Positions 20,271 through 29,737 of a DNA stretch of 64,000 bases are shown in pieces (position 1 is the stretch's first letter; each line of letters starts with the position of its first letter). The position numbers were made by a program, and so were the translations under genes. The notes under the pieces were generated by a model that saw only the letters and a list, made by a program, of their open reading frames with translations, had not been told where the DNA came from and did not search any database. Origin of the DNA: Verrucomicrobiota bacterium (GTDB lineage Bacteria > Verrucomicrobiota > Verrucomicrobiia > Limisphaerales > J093); assembly GCA_016871715.1 (NCBI GenBank), contig VHCO01000011.1:1-64000 (forward strand), written 5' to 3'.

Positions 20271-20870
20271 GTGACAACAAAGAAAAGTGTTTCGACTGGC
20301 AAGAAACCGGCGGCTAAACCCGCCGGCAAGGGAAAGTCTTTGCCCGCGGCGACCGCCGCCAGCATCCTGGGGACACCGGTCGTGCACCACCGCGCTCCCG
20401 ATGGCCGGGCCAACGTCCGGCCCGAATGGCTCAAGTTCTACCGCACCCTCCTGGACCTGCGCGAACGGCTCGTCTCCCAGATGAATGGGCTGGCCAAGGA
20501 GTCCGCGGAAGAGATGGACAGTTACAGCCTGCACATGGCGGATTCCGGCACCGACAACTTCGACCGCGACTTTGCGCTGAGTCTCCTCTCCTCGGACCAG
20601 GACGCGGTGTACGAGATTGACGAGGCCCTCAAGCGCATCCAACGCGGCACCTACGGCACCTGCGAGCTCACCGGCAAGTCCATCCCAAAGGCCCGCCTCG
20701 AGGCCATCCCCTGGACCCGCTTCACCGTCGAGGCCCAGGCGCAACTCGAGCGCGAAGGCGCCCTGCGCCAACGCCGCCTCGGCGCCCTCGGCAGCGTGGA
20801 TACCGCCGGCGCCCCGGAAATCGAGGAGGAAGCCGAAGAAGAGGAGAAACCCGCTAAGGAGAAGGAATAA
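20271..20870 (+). CDS. TraR/DksA-family protein with Cys-depleted zinc-finger region
   Basis: 'MADSGTDNFDRDFALSLLSSDQDAVYEIDEALKRIQRGTYGTCELTGKSIPKARLEAIPWTRFTVEAQ' aligns with DksA C-terminal region but keeps 1 of 4 Cys; GTG start. Confidence 0.88.
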   Translation: MTTKKSVSTGKKPAAKPAGKGKSLPAATAASILGTPVVHHRAPDGRANVRPEWLKFYRTLLDLRERLVSQMNGLAKESAEEMDSYSLHMADSGTDNFDRDFALSLLSSDQDAVYEIDEALKRIQRGTYGTCELTGKSIPKARLEAIPWTRFTVEAQAQLEREGALRQRRLGALGSVDTAGAPEIEEEAEEEEKPAKEKE

Positions 20871-20873
20871 CTT

Positions 20874-21041
20874 ATGCCGCGCGAACTGGTCACCATCGAA
20901 TGCACGGAGGCCCGCAAAGAGGGCAAGTCCCCCTCCCGGTACACCACCTCCCGCAACAAGAAAGTCCAGACCGAAAAGGTCGAGCTCAAGAAGTATAACC
21001 GCTTTCTCCGCCGCCACACCCTCCATCGCGAGATCAAGTAA
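20874..21041 (+). CDS. rpmG: 50S ribosomal protein L33 (Cys-poor form)
   Basis: My translation: [55 protein letters not shown] (55 aa, below the ORF-track cutoff). Confidence 0.9.
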   Translation: MPRELVTIECTEARKEGKSPSRYTTSRNKKVQTEKVELKKYNRFLRRHTLHREIK

Positions 21042-21046
21042 CCACC

Positions 21047-21313
21047 ATGCCACGGAAAACTAACCTCGAACGCCCCACCCGCGGTCGAACCGGTCGCGGT
21101 CGCTCAGGCTCCGAGGCCCGCATGCCTCGGCCCAAACCGAAGATCGACTTCACCCTCGACGCCCTCGATTACCGGAACACGACCTTGCTCCGCCAGTTCG
21201 TCACCGACGCCGGACGGGTCCTGCCGCGCAAGTACACCGGCCTCCCCGCCCACTACCAGCGGCGGCTCACCCGTTCGATCAAACGGGCGCGTCAGATGTT
21301 GCTCATGAAGTAA
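21047..21313 (+). CDS. rpsR: 30S ribosomal protein S18
   Basis: 'IDFTLDALDYRNTTLLRQFVTDAGRVLPRKYTGLPAHYQRRLTRSIKRARQMLLM'. Confidence 0.95.
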   Translation: MPRKTNLERPTRGRTGRGRSGSEARMPRPKPKIDFTLDALDYRNTTLLRQFVTDAGRVLPRKYTGLPAHYQRRLTRSIKRARQMLLMK

Positions 21314-21329
21314 GGCGGCCGCGCGTGCC

Positions 21330-21358
21330 GCCCGGCGGTTGGGCCGGGCGGTTTTTCG
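21330..21358 (+). terminator. Rho-independent terminator after rpsR
   Basis: CCGCCCGG-CGGTTGGG-CCGGGCGG-TTTTT. Confidence 0.88.
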
Positions 21359-21430
21359 TGCCCCGCAACTGCAAACCATTTGCAGCTCGGCGCCCGGTGT
21401 TGCTGGACCCGCCCCGAGCCGCTCGACCTG

Positions 21431-22147
21431 ATGGAGTACCTGTTGTTGTTGTCGTCGATCGTGGCCGGGGCCTTCACGGTGCTGAAGCTGCGGCTCGAAG
21501 AGCGTGGCTACGTCCACCTGTTCAACGCGTTCACGGGTGCGTACCTGCTCTCGCTGACTTTTCTGCATCTGTTGCCGGAGCTCTACCACGAGCACGACGG
21601 GCCCGGCTTGCCCCATGTCCAAATCGGCGTGTTGGTGTTGGTGGGGTTCTTCATCCAGATCGGCCTGGACACCCTCTCGCTCGGGGTCGAGCATGGCCAT
21701 CGCCATCGACTGATCGGTCGGGTGCCGACCGGGGTGATTGTGGGCCTGTGCCTGCATGCCTTTATCGAGGCCACTTCCCTGGGCGACCGGCACACGCATC
21801 ATGACTTGGCCTCGCGCCGCATGTTGCTCTGGAGCATCGTAATCCATAATTACCCGGTGTCGATCGCCCTGCTGGGCATGCTCCTGCACGCCGGGATGAG
21901 GCGGAACCGCGCTTTAGGCTGGCTGGGGCTGTTTGGCTTGATGGGGCCGCTGGGGATGATGCTGGGCGCGTCGCCCGTATTGGCGCAGTATACCCGCCAG
22001 CTCACTGCGCTGGTGATCGGCATCTTCTTGCACCTCTCGACCACCATCCTTTTCGAGAGCAGCGACGTGCACCGCTTCGACTACCCCAAGATCGGCGCCA
22101 TCCTCCTAGGCGTGGCTTTGGGCAGCCTCACCGTCGCCCTCCACTAG
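21431..22147 (+). CDS. ZIP-family metal transporter
   Basis: Multiple TMs, 'GYVHLFNAFTGAYLLSLTFLHLLPELY', 'GLCLHAFIEA', 'IVIHNYPVSIAL' ZIP-like metal-site helices; start near MEYLLLLSS (ORF open from 21380). Confidence 0.78.
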   Translation: MEYLLLLSSIVAGAFTVLKLRLEERGYVHLFNAFTGAYLLSLTFLHLLPELYHEHDGPGLPHVQIGVLVLVGFFIQIGLDTLSLGVEHGHRHRLIGRVPTGVIVGLCLHAFIEATSLGDRHTHHDLASRRMLLWSIVIHNYPVSIALLGMLLHAGMRRNRALGWLGLFGLMGPLGMMLGASPVLAQYTRQLTALVIGIFLHLSTTILFESSDVHRFDYPKIGAILLGVALGSLTVALH

Positions 22148-22167
22148 CCCTCAGCTCCGCGCCGCCT

Positions 22168-22626
22168 ATGTCCATGTCCGCACCGGCTCACGCTCCGCCC
22201 CTCGAGGAGTTGACCCACCGCCTCCGGCGACGCGAACGCCGCGTGACGGCCCCACGCCAAGCCATTCTCGAGTTCCTCCGCCGCCAAACCCACCCGGCCA
22301 GCCGCAAGGAGATCTTCTCCGCCCTACCCCGTGGCGTTGGCGACCTGGCCACCGTCTACCGGTCCGTCCAGTTGCTCGAATCGATGGGGATGGTTCAGCG
22401 GTTCGATTTCGGGGATGGCGTGGCCCGCTACCGCCTGTTGGCCGAAGGTGAAGACGGCCACCGCCATCACTTGATCTGCCGGCAATGCCGTACCGTGGTC
22501 GAGGTGCGCGAGTGCTTCGCGGCGGATCTCGAACGGCAGATCGCGCGGCGGAACGGTTACCGAGCCGTCAGCCATCGGCTCGAGTTCTTCGGCCTCTGTC
22601 CCCAGTGCCAAGGGGCAGAGCCCTGA
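22168..22626 (+). CDS. Fur-family transcriptional regulator (Fur/Zur/PerR type)
   Basis: 'RVTAPRQAILEFLRRQTHPASRKEIFSALP..VGDLATVYRSVQLLESMGMVQRF', 'GHRHHLICRQC', 'LCPQCQ'. Confidence 0.92.
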   Translation: MSMSAPAHAPPLEELTHRLRRRERRVTAPRQAILEFLRRQTHPASRKEIFSALPRGVGDLATVYRSVQLLESMGMVQRFDFGDGVARYRLLAEGEDGHRHHLICRQCRTVVEVRECFAADLERQIARRNGYRAVSHRLEFFGLCPQCQGAEP

Positions 22627-22680
22627 GCGCTCAGCCGACCCATACAAATTCGCGCTCCGCGGTGTCGAAGGAATAGAGAT

Positions 22681-23208
22681 GTGAGCGGCAACCCATCCAG
22701 CCACGGTTGGTGCGAGCGGCTCTATGGCGAGCAAGGCGCCGGGCTCGTGCTTTACGGCCGCGCCCTTGGTTTGAGCCACGCCGAGGCTGAGGACGTCTTG
22801 CAGGACGTCTTTGATCAGTGGTTGAGTTACTGGAAGGCGCGGCCCCCATCGCCCCGGCTCAAAGCGCGGCTGTTCCATGACACGGGCTGTGCCGCGCCTA
22901 CCGCGGGTGAAGACCCGGGCGGCCGGCTCCTGGGGTGGCTGGTGCCCTTGACAGCTTGCCTGACCGTCGCCCTTCTCGCTGGGCAGGCACGCCAGCCCTC
23001 CGGTCTGAGCAACCCGCGCCGCGGCGCCATGTCCCACCTCACCCTAGCCGCCTTTAGTAACCAGTTCTACGCCGCCTACCTGCCCCCCACCGGCCACAGC
23101 GAGATCAACGCGGCGCGGGCGGCAGAAATGGGTTGGACAAGCCCGGGGCAATCGACTTCAAGTATGGGCCTTTTGCCGTCCATGGCGACGAACCAACTCG
23201 AGTGGTAA
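22681..23208 (+). CDS. Short ORF with sigma-70 region 2-like N-terminus fused to a TM segment; possible relic
   Basis: 'LYGRALGLSHAEAEDVLQDVFDQWLSYW' resembles ECF sigma region 2; no region 4; followed by hydrophobic 'LLGWLVPLTACLTVALLAG'. Confidence 0.5.
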   Translation: MSGNPSSHGWCERLYGEQGAGLVLYGRALGLSHAEAEDVLQDVFDQWLSYWKARPPSPRLKARLFHDTGCAAPTAGEDPGGRLLGWLVPLTACLTVALLAGQARQPSGLSNPRRGAMSHLTLAAFSNQFYAAYLPPTGHSEINAARAAEMGWTSPGQSTSSMGLLPSMATNQLEW

Positions 23209-23212
23209 GCCA

Positions 23213-26200
23213 ATGAGTAACACAGCCGCGAAACCGGTTAAACCCGCCCCAGCCGCCCCCCCGCAGTCGGCAGGCGCCGCCAAAGGGGCCAAGCCAACCC
23301 GACCGTTGCACGCCAAAGCGGTGGTGGTGCCCGTCTCGGCCGTGAGCGGTCTGCGCCCGCCTTTGTTCCGGCGCATCGACTGGCTGACGTTCGGGGTCAC
23401 GACCCTCCTGACGCTCATCGGGTACTTGCTCACCTTGGCGCCGGACCTCACGCTCGAGGATTCGGGCGAGTTGGCGGTCGGTTCGTACTATGCCGCCGTT
23501 CCGCACGCGCCGGGTTACCCGGTCTGGACGATTTACTCGTGGCTCTTCACGGTGTTGCTGCCGTTTTCGAACATCGCCTGGCGTGTCGCGGTGTCCTCGG
23601 CGGTGGCCGCGGCGGTGGCCAACGGCTTGCTCGGCATGGTGGTGTCGCGGGGCAGCAGCATGATCCTCGAGAGCATCGAGGAGCTCAAGCACATCGACCG
23701 CCACTGGGAAGACGAGTTGTGCATGGTGGCCGGGTTTGTGGCGGCGGTGATGATCGGGTTCAACGGGTTCATGTGGAGCCAAGCGGTGATTGTCGAGGTG
23801 TACACCCTGAGCGTGCTGTCGTTGATGGGGGTGCTGGTGTGTTTGCTGCACTGGACCTACGCTCCGGACCAGCGCAAATACCTCTACATCGCGGCCTTTC
23901 TGTTCGGCATCTGCTTCAACAACCACCAGACCCTGATCGTCGCCGCGATGGGCATCCAGGTGCTCATCGCCTTGGTCCGGCCCGACCTGGGCCGGAACGC
24001 TTTCTTCGTGAATGTGGTCTTCTACGTCTTGGGGTTGCTGCTCAAGCGGTGGGGCGTCCTCACCATGTTCGACCAGAACGTGCCCCTCTATGTCATCTAC
24101 AACGCGGTGGGCCTGGGCTCGATTGCGGGTTGTGTGTGGCTGGCCTACCACACCAAGCGGTGGAAGACCGAGTGGCTGCCGGTCCTCTGGACCATGCTCG
24201 CGTGGATGGGAGGCGCGGCGTTCTACTTCTACATGCCGATCACCTCCGCCACCAACCCGCCCATGAACTGGGGGTACCCGCGCACCTTCGACGGCTTCAT
24301 CCACGCCTTCACGCGCGGGCAATACGAAAAGACCAACCCCACCAACATCCTCGAAGATCCCTGGCGATTCCTGCTGCAGGTGCGCATGTACTTCGAGGGC
24401 GCCGTCGAGGAGTTCCATCTGATCTTCTTGCTCCTGGCCATTGTGCCCTTCTTGTTCTTGGCGCGAATGCAGAAGCGGGAGCGGGCATGGCTCATCGGCA
24501 ACGCGGCCATCTACGGCTGTCTGGCCTTCCTGCTGCTGATCCTGCTGAACCCCCAAACCGACCGCCAGAGCCGCGACCTGACCAAGGTGTTCTTCACCGC
24601 GTCCCACGTCACCATCGCCATGTTCCTCGGCTACGGGCTCACCCTCGTCGGCGCCCTCCTGCTCACGCAGTACCAGCGGATCCGGACCTGGATCCTCTAT
24701 GGGGGCGCGGTGGCTGGGGCCCTCGCCCTCTACACGCTGGCGGACCGCCTCCAAACCGTCTACACGGACCCGCGCTCCGGCCTGACGGGTTTGAGCGCCT
24801 TCTTCCATGGCCTCGGCCAGGCCCTGACCCACGCCTACTTCACCCCGCCCGTCTACTCCGTATATGCGGCGCTGTTCGTCCTGCTGTTGGTGCTGGTCTT
24901 TTTAGGGGTCGTGCTGGCCCACCGCGAGCAACTCAAGACCGGCTTCGTCCTGGCCAGCTTCGCCGTCATCCCCCTCTACACCCTGGTCTCGCACTGGGCG
25001 GAAAACGAGCAGCGCGGCCACATCTTCGGCTTCTGGTTTGGCCATGACATGTTCACCCCGCCCTTCGATCTGTACCCGGAGATGACCCGCGACGCCATTC
25101 TCTTTGGGGGGACCGATCCTGGCCGGTTTTGCCCCACCTACATGATTTTCTGCGAGAGCTTCATCAAACCGCAGCACCGCCGAGACCCCGACTTCGACCG
25201 GCGCGACGTCTACATTATCACTCAAAACGCCCTCGCCGACGGCACCTACCTGAATTACATCCGCGCCCATTACCACCGCAGCGCCCAGGAAGACCCCCCC
25301 TTCTTCCGCGATGCGATTCTCTATTTCCAGAGCCTGGCTATGGGCAAGAAGGAGGCCGAGCGGAAGCTGCGCGGCGAGTTCCACCGCACCAACACGCTCG
25401 CCCGGTTCATCGGCAGCTTCACCAACGTCGTGGCCCCGTTGGACCGGCTCATCACCAACTTTGGACTGAAAGTCGAGGAGCGCCGCCGACGCGAGGGCGT
25501 TTATCCTCCGGTCGAAGCCATCATGCCCAGCGTCGACGACTCCCAGCAGGCCTTCCAAGAGTACATCCTCGATGCCCAACGCCGGCTCCTCCACGACACC
25601 CAGTACCCGAATGAACCCAAGCAGATTCGCCCCGGCGAGATCGTCAACTTCACCCCGGACGGCCGCGTGCAAGTCGCGGGGCAGGTGGCTGTGATGGCCA
25701 TCAACGGCCTGTTGACCAAGGTCATCTTCGACAAGAACCCCACCAACGAGTTCTTCGTCGAGGAAAGCTTCCCCCTCGAGTGGATGTATCCCTACCTCAC
25801 CCCGTACGGGATCATCCTCAAACTGAACCGGCAACCGGTGCCCGAGTTCACCGAGGACATCGTCGCGCGCGACCGGCAGTTCTGGATGCGCTACGCCGAG
25901 CGTCTGTGCGGCAATTGGATCACGCCGGAGACCCCCATCCCCGACATCTGCGACTTCGTCGAACGCACCTATCGGCGCGGGAATCTCCAGGGCTACACCG
26001 GCGACCCCAAGTTCGTGCGCGACAACGACGCCCAAAAGGCCTTCAGCAAGCTCCGCAACTCGATCGCCGGCCTGTACGCCTGGCGCCTGGGCACGTCCCA
26101 AAACCCCGCCGAACGCAATCGCCTGATCCGCGAGGCCGACTTCGCCTTCAAACAAGCCTTCGCCTTCTGTCCCTATAGCATGGAGACGGTGAGCCGGTAT

Positions 26201-26818
26201 GTGACCTTGCTGGCCACGCTGGGCCGAATCGAGGATGCCCTCCTGGTGGCTCAGACCGCCCAACGGTTCGACCTCGAAAGCCCCTTCGCGCAAAGCCTCA
26301 TCGATCAACTCCGCCAAATGCAGCGCGGCCTGGCCACCCTCTCGGATGCCCGCGGCAGCCTCGGCAATTACGAGTCCCAGTTCCGCTCGAACAGCAACGA
26401 TCTCCAAGCCGCGTTCAACCTCGCCGGCGCGTACCTCGCCCTCCAACAGAGCAACGAGGCCTACCATGTCCTAGACGAGTTCGTGAACCAGACCACGGTC
26501 GACCCCTCCGCCCTGTTGTCCATCGCCAACGCTTACGTCCAACTGGGTCAATACCAACGCGTCGAGCCCGCCTTGCGCAAGCTCGTCGCCCTGATGCCCG
26601 AACGCTCCGAGCTCTGGTACGACCTCGCCGGCGCCCAGGCCGCCGCCGGCAAGACCAACGAAGCCGTCCAATCCCTGACCGTCTGCCTCGAACTGAACCA
26701 GCGACAGCGCACCACCGACCCGACCGTGTCCAACCTCCTGCCCATGGCGGCCAGCGACCCCCGCTTCCAACCGCTCCGCAGTCTGCCCGAGTTCCAGCGC
26801 CTCTTCCCCCCCAGATGA
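23213..26818 (+). CDS. DUF2723-type polytopic membrane protein with C-terminal TPR
   Basis: 1201 aa; 'LAPDLTLEDSGELAVGSYYAAVPHAPGYPVWTI', 'NNHQTL' typical of DUF2723; TPR at C-terminus. Confidence 0.85.
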   Translation: MSNTAAKPVKPAPAAPPQSAGAAKGAKPTRPLHAKAVVVPVSAVSGLRPPLFRRIDWLTFGVTTLLTLIGYLLTLAPDLTLEDSGELAVGSYYAAVPHAPGYPVWTIYSWLFTVLLPFSNIAWRVAVSSAVAAAVANGLLGMVVSRGSSMILESIEELKHIDRHWEDELCMVAGFVAAVMIGFNGFMWSQAVIVEVYTLSVLSLMGVLVCLLHWTYAPDQRKYLYIAAFLFGICFNNHQTLIVAAMGIQVLIALVRPDLGRNAFFVNVVFYVLGLLLKRWGVLTMFDQNVPLYVIYNAVGLGSIAGCVWLAYHTKRWKTEWLPVLWTMLAWMGGAAFYFYMPITSATNPPMNWGYPRTFDGFIHAFTRGQYEKTNPTNILEDPWRFLLQVRMYFEGAVEEFHLIFLLLAIVPFLFLARMQKRERAWLIGNAAIYGCLAFLLLILLNPQTDRQSRDLTKVFFTASHVTIAMFLGYGLTLVGALLLTQYQRIRTWILYGGAVAGALALYTLADRLQTVYTDPRSGLTGLSAFFHGLGQALTHAYFTPPVYSVYAALFVLLLVLVFLGVVLAHREQLKTGFVLASFAVIPLYTLVSHWAENEQRGHIFGFWFGHDMFTPPFDLYPEMTRDAILFGGTDPGRFCPTYMIFCESFIKPQHRRDPDFDRRDVYIITQNALADGTYLNYIRAHYHRSAQEDPPFFRDAILYFQSLAMGKKEAERKLRGEFHRTNTLARFIGSFTNVVAPLDRLITNFGLKVEERRRREGVYPPVEAIMPSVDDSQQAFQEYILDAQRRLLHDTQYPNEPKQIRPGEIVNFTPDGRVQVAGQVAVMAINGLLTKVIFDKNPTNEFFVEESFPLEWMYPYLTPYGIILKLNRQPVPEFTEDIVARDRQFWMRYAERLCGNWITPETPIPDICDFVERTYRRGNLQGYTGDPKFVRDNDAQKAFSKLRNSIAGLYAWRLGTSQNPAERNRLIREADFAFKQAFAFCPYSMETVSRYVTLLATLGRIEDALLVAQTAQRFDLESPFAQSLIDQLRQMQRGLATLSDARGSLGNYESQFRSNSNDLQAAFNLAGAYLALQQSNEAYHVLDEFVNQTTVDPSALLSIANAYVQLGQYQRVEPALRKLVALMPERSELWYDLAGAQAAAGKTNEAVQSLTVCLELNQRQRTTDPTVSNLLPMAASDPRFQPLRSLPEFQRLFPPR

Positions 26819-26877
26819 CCCCACCCAGTCCCACACCGCTCCGCCTCGGCCGGGCGGCGCTTCCCTGATCGGCTCTC

Positions 26878-27330
26878 ATGAAACCCGCGTGCGAAATGCC
26901 CCTGGCGAACGCCTCCTCCGTCGAAATCCGCCGTATCCTCGAGACCGCGAAGACCATCGCCGTGGTCGGCTTATCTGAGAAACCGGACCGGGACAGCTAC
27001 CAGGTGGCGGCCTACCTCCAGCGGCAAGGTTACCGAATCATCCCGGTCAATCCGAACGTGACGGAGGTCCTAGACCAACCTGCCTACCCCAGCGTGCGCG
27101 CGATCCCCGAAGCGGTCGACATCGTGGACATCTTCCGCAAACCGGAAGCCATCCCGGCGATCGTGGCCGAGGCTATCGAGGCGCGCGCGCGTGTCATCTG
27201 GATGCAGGAAGGCCTCGCCCATAATGCCGCCGCGGACCAGGCCCGCGCCGCGGGTCTGCAGGTGGTGATGAACAAGTGCCTCCTCAAAGAGCATCGCCGT
27301 CTCGAGACGACCCGAAAGCCTTCTGATTGA
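26878..27330 (+). CDS. CoA-binding domain protein (YccU-like)
   Basis: 'TIAVVGLSEKPDRDSYQVAAYLQRQGYRIIPVNPNVTEVLDQPAYPSV...VDIVDIFRKPE...IWMQEGLAHNAAADQARAAGLQVVMNKCLLKEH'. Confidence 0.93.
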   Translation: MKPACEMPLANASSVEIRRILETAKTIAVVGLSEKPDRDSYQVAAYLQRQGYRIIPVNPNVTEVLDQPAYPSVRAIPEAVDIVDIFRKPEAIPAIVAEAIEARARVIWMQEGLAHNAAADQARAAGLQVVMNKCLLKEHRRLETTRKPSD

Positions 27331-27333
27331 CGC

Positions 27334-28056
27334 ATGAGGATGCCACGAAGACCGCTCCCTGAACGGCGACGCCGGGCCGTGCCGCTCCTCGGTTGCGCGC
27401 TGGTCGGCCTGGTGGCGCTCGTCGCCTGCCACCGCAACGCCCCCCAGGAGACCGACTCGCCTTCCTCGCTTACCCCCACCCCGCCGCTCGCCACCCCAAC
27501 GCCGCCGGCCGATCCGGTCGCGGCGGCCGCGCTCGCTCGAGGCCAGTCCATCGCCGCTCAAGCCTTCGCGCTGCTGAGCTCGAACCTCAGCCAGGCGATC
27601 GGCCAGTCAGGCCTCACCAACGCTCTGGCCTTTTGCTCCGACCAAGCCCTGCCCTTGACCGACCTGGTCGCCGCCACGAACCAAGCCCGCATCCGACGCG
27701 TGACCCACAAGCCGCGCAACCCGCGCAGCCTCGCCACGCCCGCGGAACGCCTGATCTTAGACGCTTACCGCGTCGAGCTCGCCCGCGGCAACACCGCCTT
27801 GGCCCCGGTGGTGGTCAGCCCCGACCCCATCACGGTGACGGTCTACGCCCCGATCGTGATCGCCAACCCCTTGTGCCTCGACTGTCACGGCACGCCCGGA
27901 GCGGAACTCCGACCCGAGGTCCTCGCCTTCATCCGCCGGTTGTACCCGCAAGACGCCGCCACCGGCTTCCGCTTAGGCGAGTTGCGCGGCGCCTGGCGCA
28001 TCGATCTCGCCGTCGGCGAGATTCGCACCCACCCCCAGCCGTCGCCCCGAGAGTGA
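27334..28056 (+). CDS. Secreted/lipoprotein-like c-heme protein of the DUF3365 (Tll0287-like) type
   Basis: Signal/lipobox-like N-terminus; 'IVIANPLCLDCHGTPG' CXXCH; 'RVTHKPRNPRSLATPAERLIL'; 'GFRLGELRGAWRIDL'. Confidence 0.75.
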   Translation: MRMPRRPLPERRRRAVPLLGCALVGLVALVACHRNAPQETDSPSSLTPTPPLATPTPPADPVAAAALARGQSIAAQAFALLSSNLSQAIGQSGLTNALAFCSDQALPLTDLVAATNQARIRRVTHKPRNPRSLATPAERLILDAYRVELARGNTALAPVVVSPDPITVTVYAPIVIANPLCLDCHGTPGAELRPEVLAFIRRLYPQDAATGFRLGELRGAWRIDLAVGEIRTHPQPSPRE

Positions 28057-28233
28057 TCCTCGGGTTCCCCGACCTCTCCCGCGCCAAGAGCGGATAGTGG
28101 ATGAGGACAATGAGTCCATCGCCGTCGGTGTCGGTCCGGTCTGCCGCACCGCGGATGCTCAGCCGGGTGCGGTTGCCGTTGGCGTCGCGGTGATTCCGAT
28201 TGCGGGGGCCGCCGGGGTGGTTAGGCTAGGGCC

Positions 28234-29712
28234 ATGCAAGCCTGTTCTCGCCGCCGCCGCCAGGTGTTTGGACTGGGGTGTGGAGTCATGACTGCGCTCG
28301 TCGCCATCGCGGCACGGGACCCCAAGGCCCGCGCCGCCCCAGCCGCACCCTCAGCGCCACCCCTGGCCAAGGTGCAGGTTGCTCCCGACGGGCGCGGTTT
28401 CGTCACCGCCGAGGGCAAGGCCTTCGTGCCCTTTGGGGTGAATTACTTCCGTCCGGGAACGGGTTGGGCGCCGCAGGTCTGGAAGCAATTCGACCCCGAA
28501 GCGACCCGGAAGGACTTCGCGAAGCTGCGGGAGCTGGGCGCCAATTGCGTGCGGGTGTTCTTGACCTACGGCTCGTTTTACTCGGAAGCGGGTCGGTTGG
28601 ATCCGGCGGGCCTGGCCAAGCTCGACCAGTTCTTGGAGTTGGCGGAGGCGGCGGGTCTGTATGTGCATCCGACCGGGCCGGACCACTGGGAAGGCTTGCC
28701 AACGTGGGCGCGCGGCGACCGCATTGCCGAGGAAAGCGTGCTGGTGGCGTTGGAGGAGTTCTGGCGCCTCATGGCCGCGCGCTATCGCGGGCGCGCCGTG
28801 GTGTTCGCCTACGATTTGCTGAACGAGCCGGAGGTGCGTTGGGACACACCCGCCCTGCGGGAGCGTTGGAACCTCTGGCTGCGCAACGAGTACGGGACGG
28901 AGGCAAAAGTGGCCGCGGCCTGGGGCGTCGAGGCCGCGCCGGCGCGGGCACTGGGTACGTTCGCGCCGCCCGCCAAAGACGCGCCGCCAGGCCCGGAACT
29001 GAGCGACTACCAGCGGTTTCGCGAGGAAGTGGCCGACGCCTGGACGCGACGGCAAGTGGCGGCGATTAAGGCGGCCGACCCGCAGGCGTTGGTGACCGTC
29101 GGGCTCATTCAGTGGTCGGTGCCGGTCGTGTTGGGAGGGGCAGCCCAGTACTCCGGATTCCGGCCCGCGCGCCAAGCGCCGCTGCTGGACTTTCTCGAGA
29201 TCCATTTCTATCCGCTGGCGCGCGGCTTCTATGAATACGCCAGTCCCGAAGACGAACAACGCAATCTGGCTTATCTCGAGTGTGTGGTGCGGGAGGTCGC
29301 GAAGTGCCAGAAGCCGACCGTGATCGCCGAGTTCGGCTGGTACGGCGGCGGTCGGTTGACGATGAACCAGGGCCGCCACGCTGCCGCAACCGAAGAACAG
29401 CAAGCCCAGTGGTGCCGGCGTCTGGTCGAATCCACGGCTGGCTGGGCCTGCGGTTGGCTGAATTGGGGCTTCCATGATCATCCCGAGGCAAGGGATGTGA
29501 CCGAACGGATCGGCCTGCTGACGGCCGAGAGCCAGCTCAAAGCCTGGGGCCGCACCTTCCAGGAATTGGCCACGCGCTACACCACCCAGCCGCTGCCGGC
29601 GCCCCGGCCGGTAACGCGTCCGGCGCTCGATTGGGACCGGTTGCTCGTGGACGGACCGGCTCGCGACGAGTTCCGGGCGCGCTATTTCGAGGCGCATCGG
29701 CGCGACTCTTGA
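28234..29712 (+). CDS. Glycoside hydrolase-like (GH5/cellulase superfamily) protein
   Basis: 'GVNYFRPGTGW', 'FAYDLLNEPEVRWDTP', 'FLEIHFYPL', 'VIAEFGWYGG' catalytic Glu contexts. Confidence 0.8.
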   Translation: MQACSRRRRQVFGLGCGVMTALVAIAARDPKARAAPAAPSAPPLAKVQVAPDGRGFVTAEGKAFVPFGVNYFRPGTGWAPQVWKQFDPEATRKDFAKLRELGANCVRVFLTYGSFYSEAGRLDPAGLAKLDQFLELAEAAGLYVHPTGPDHWEGLPTWARGDRIAEESVLVALEEFWRLMAARYRGRAVVFAYDLLNEPEVRWDTPALRERWNLWLRNEYGTEAKVAAAWGVEAAPARALGTFAPPAKDAPPGPELSDYQRFREEVADAWTRRQVAAIKAADPQALVTVGLIQWSVPVVLGGAAQYSGFRPARQAPLLDFLEIHFYPLARGFYEYASPEDEQRNLAYLECVVREVAKCQKPTVIAEFGWYGGGRLTMNQGRHAAATEEQQAQWCRRLVESTAGWACGWLNWGFHDHPEARDVTERIGLLTAESQLKAWGRTFQELATRYTTQPLPAPRPVTRPALDWDRLLVDGPARDEFRARYFEAHRRDS

Positions 29713-29737
29713 CATTGCGTTTCGAGCAGGGCCGGCT

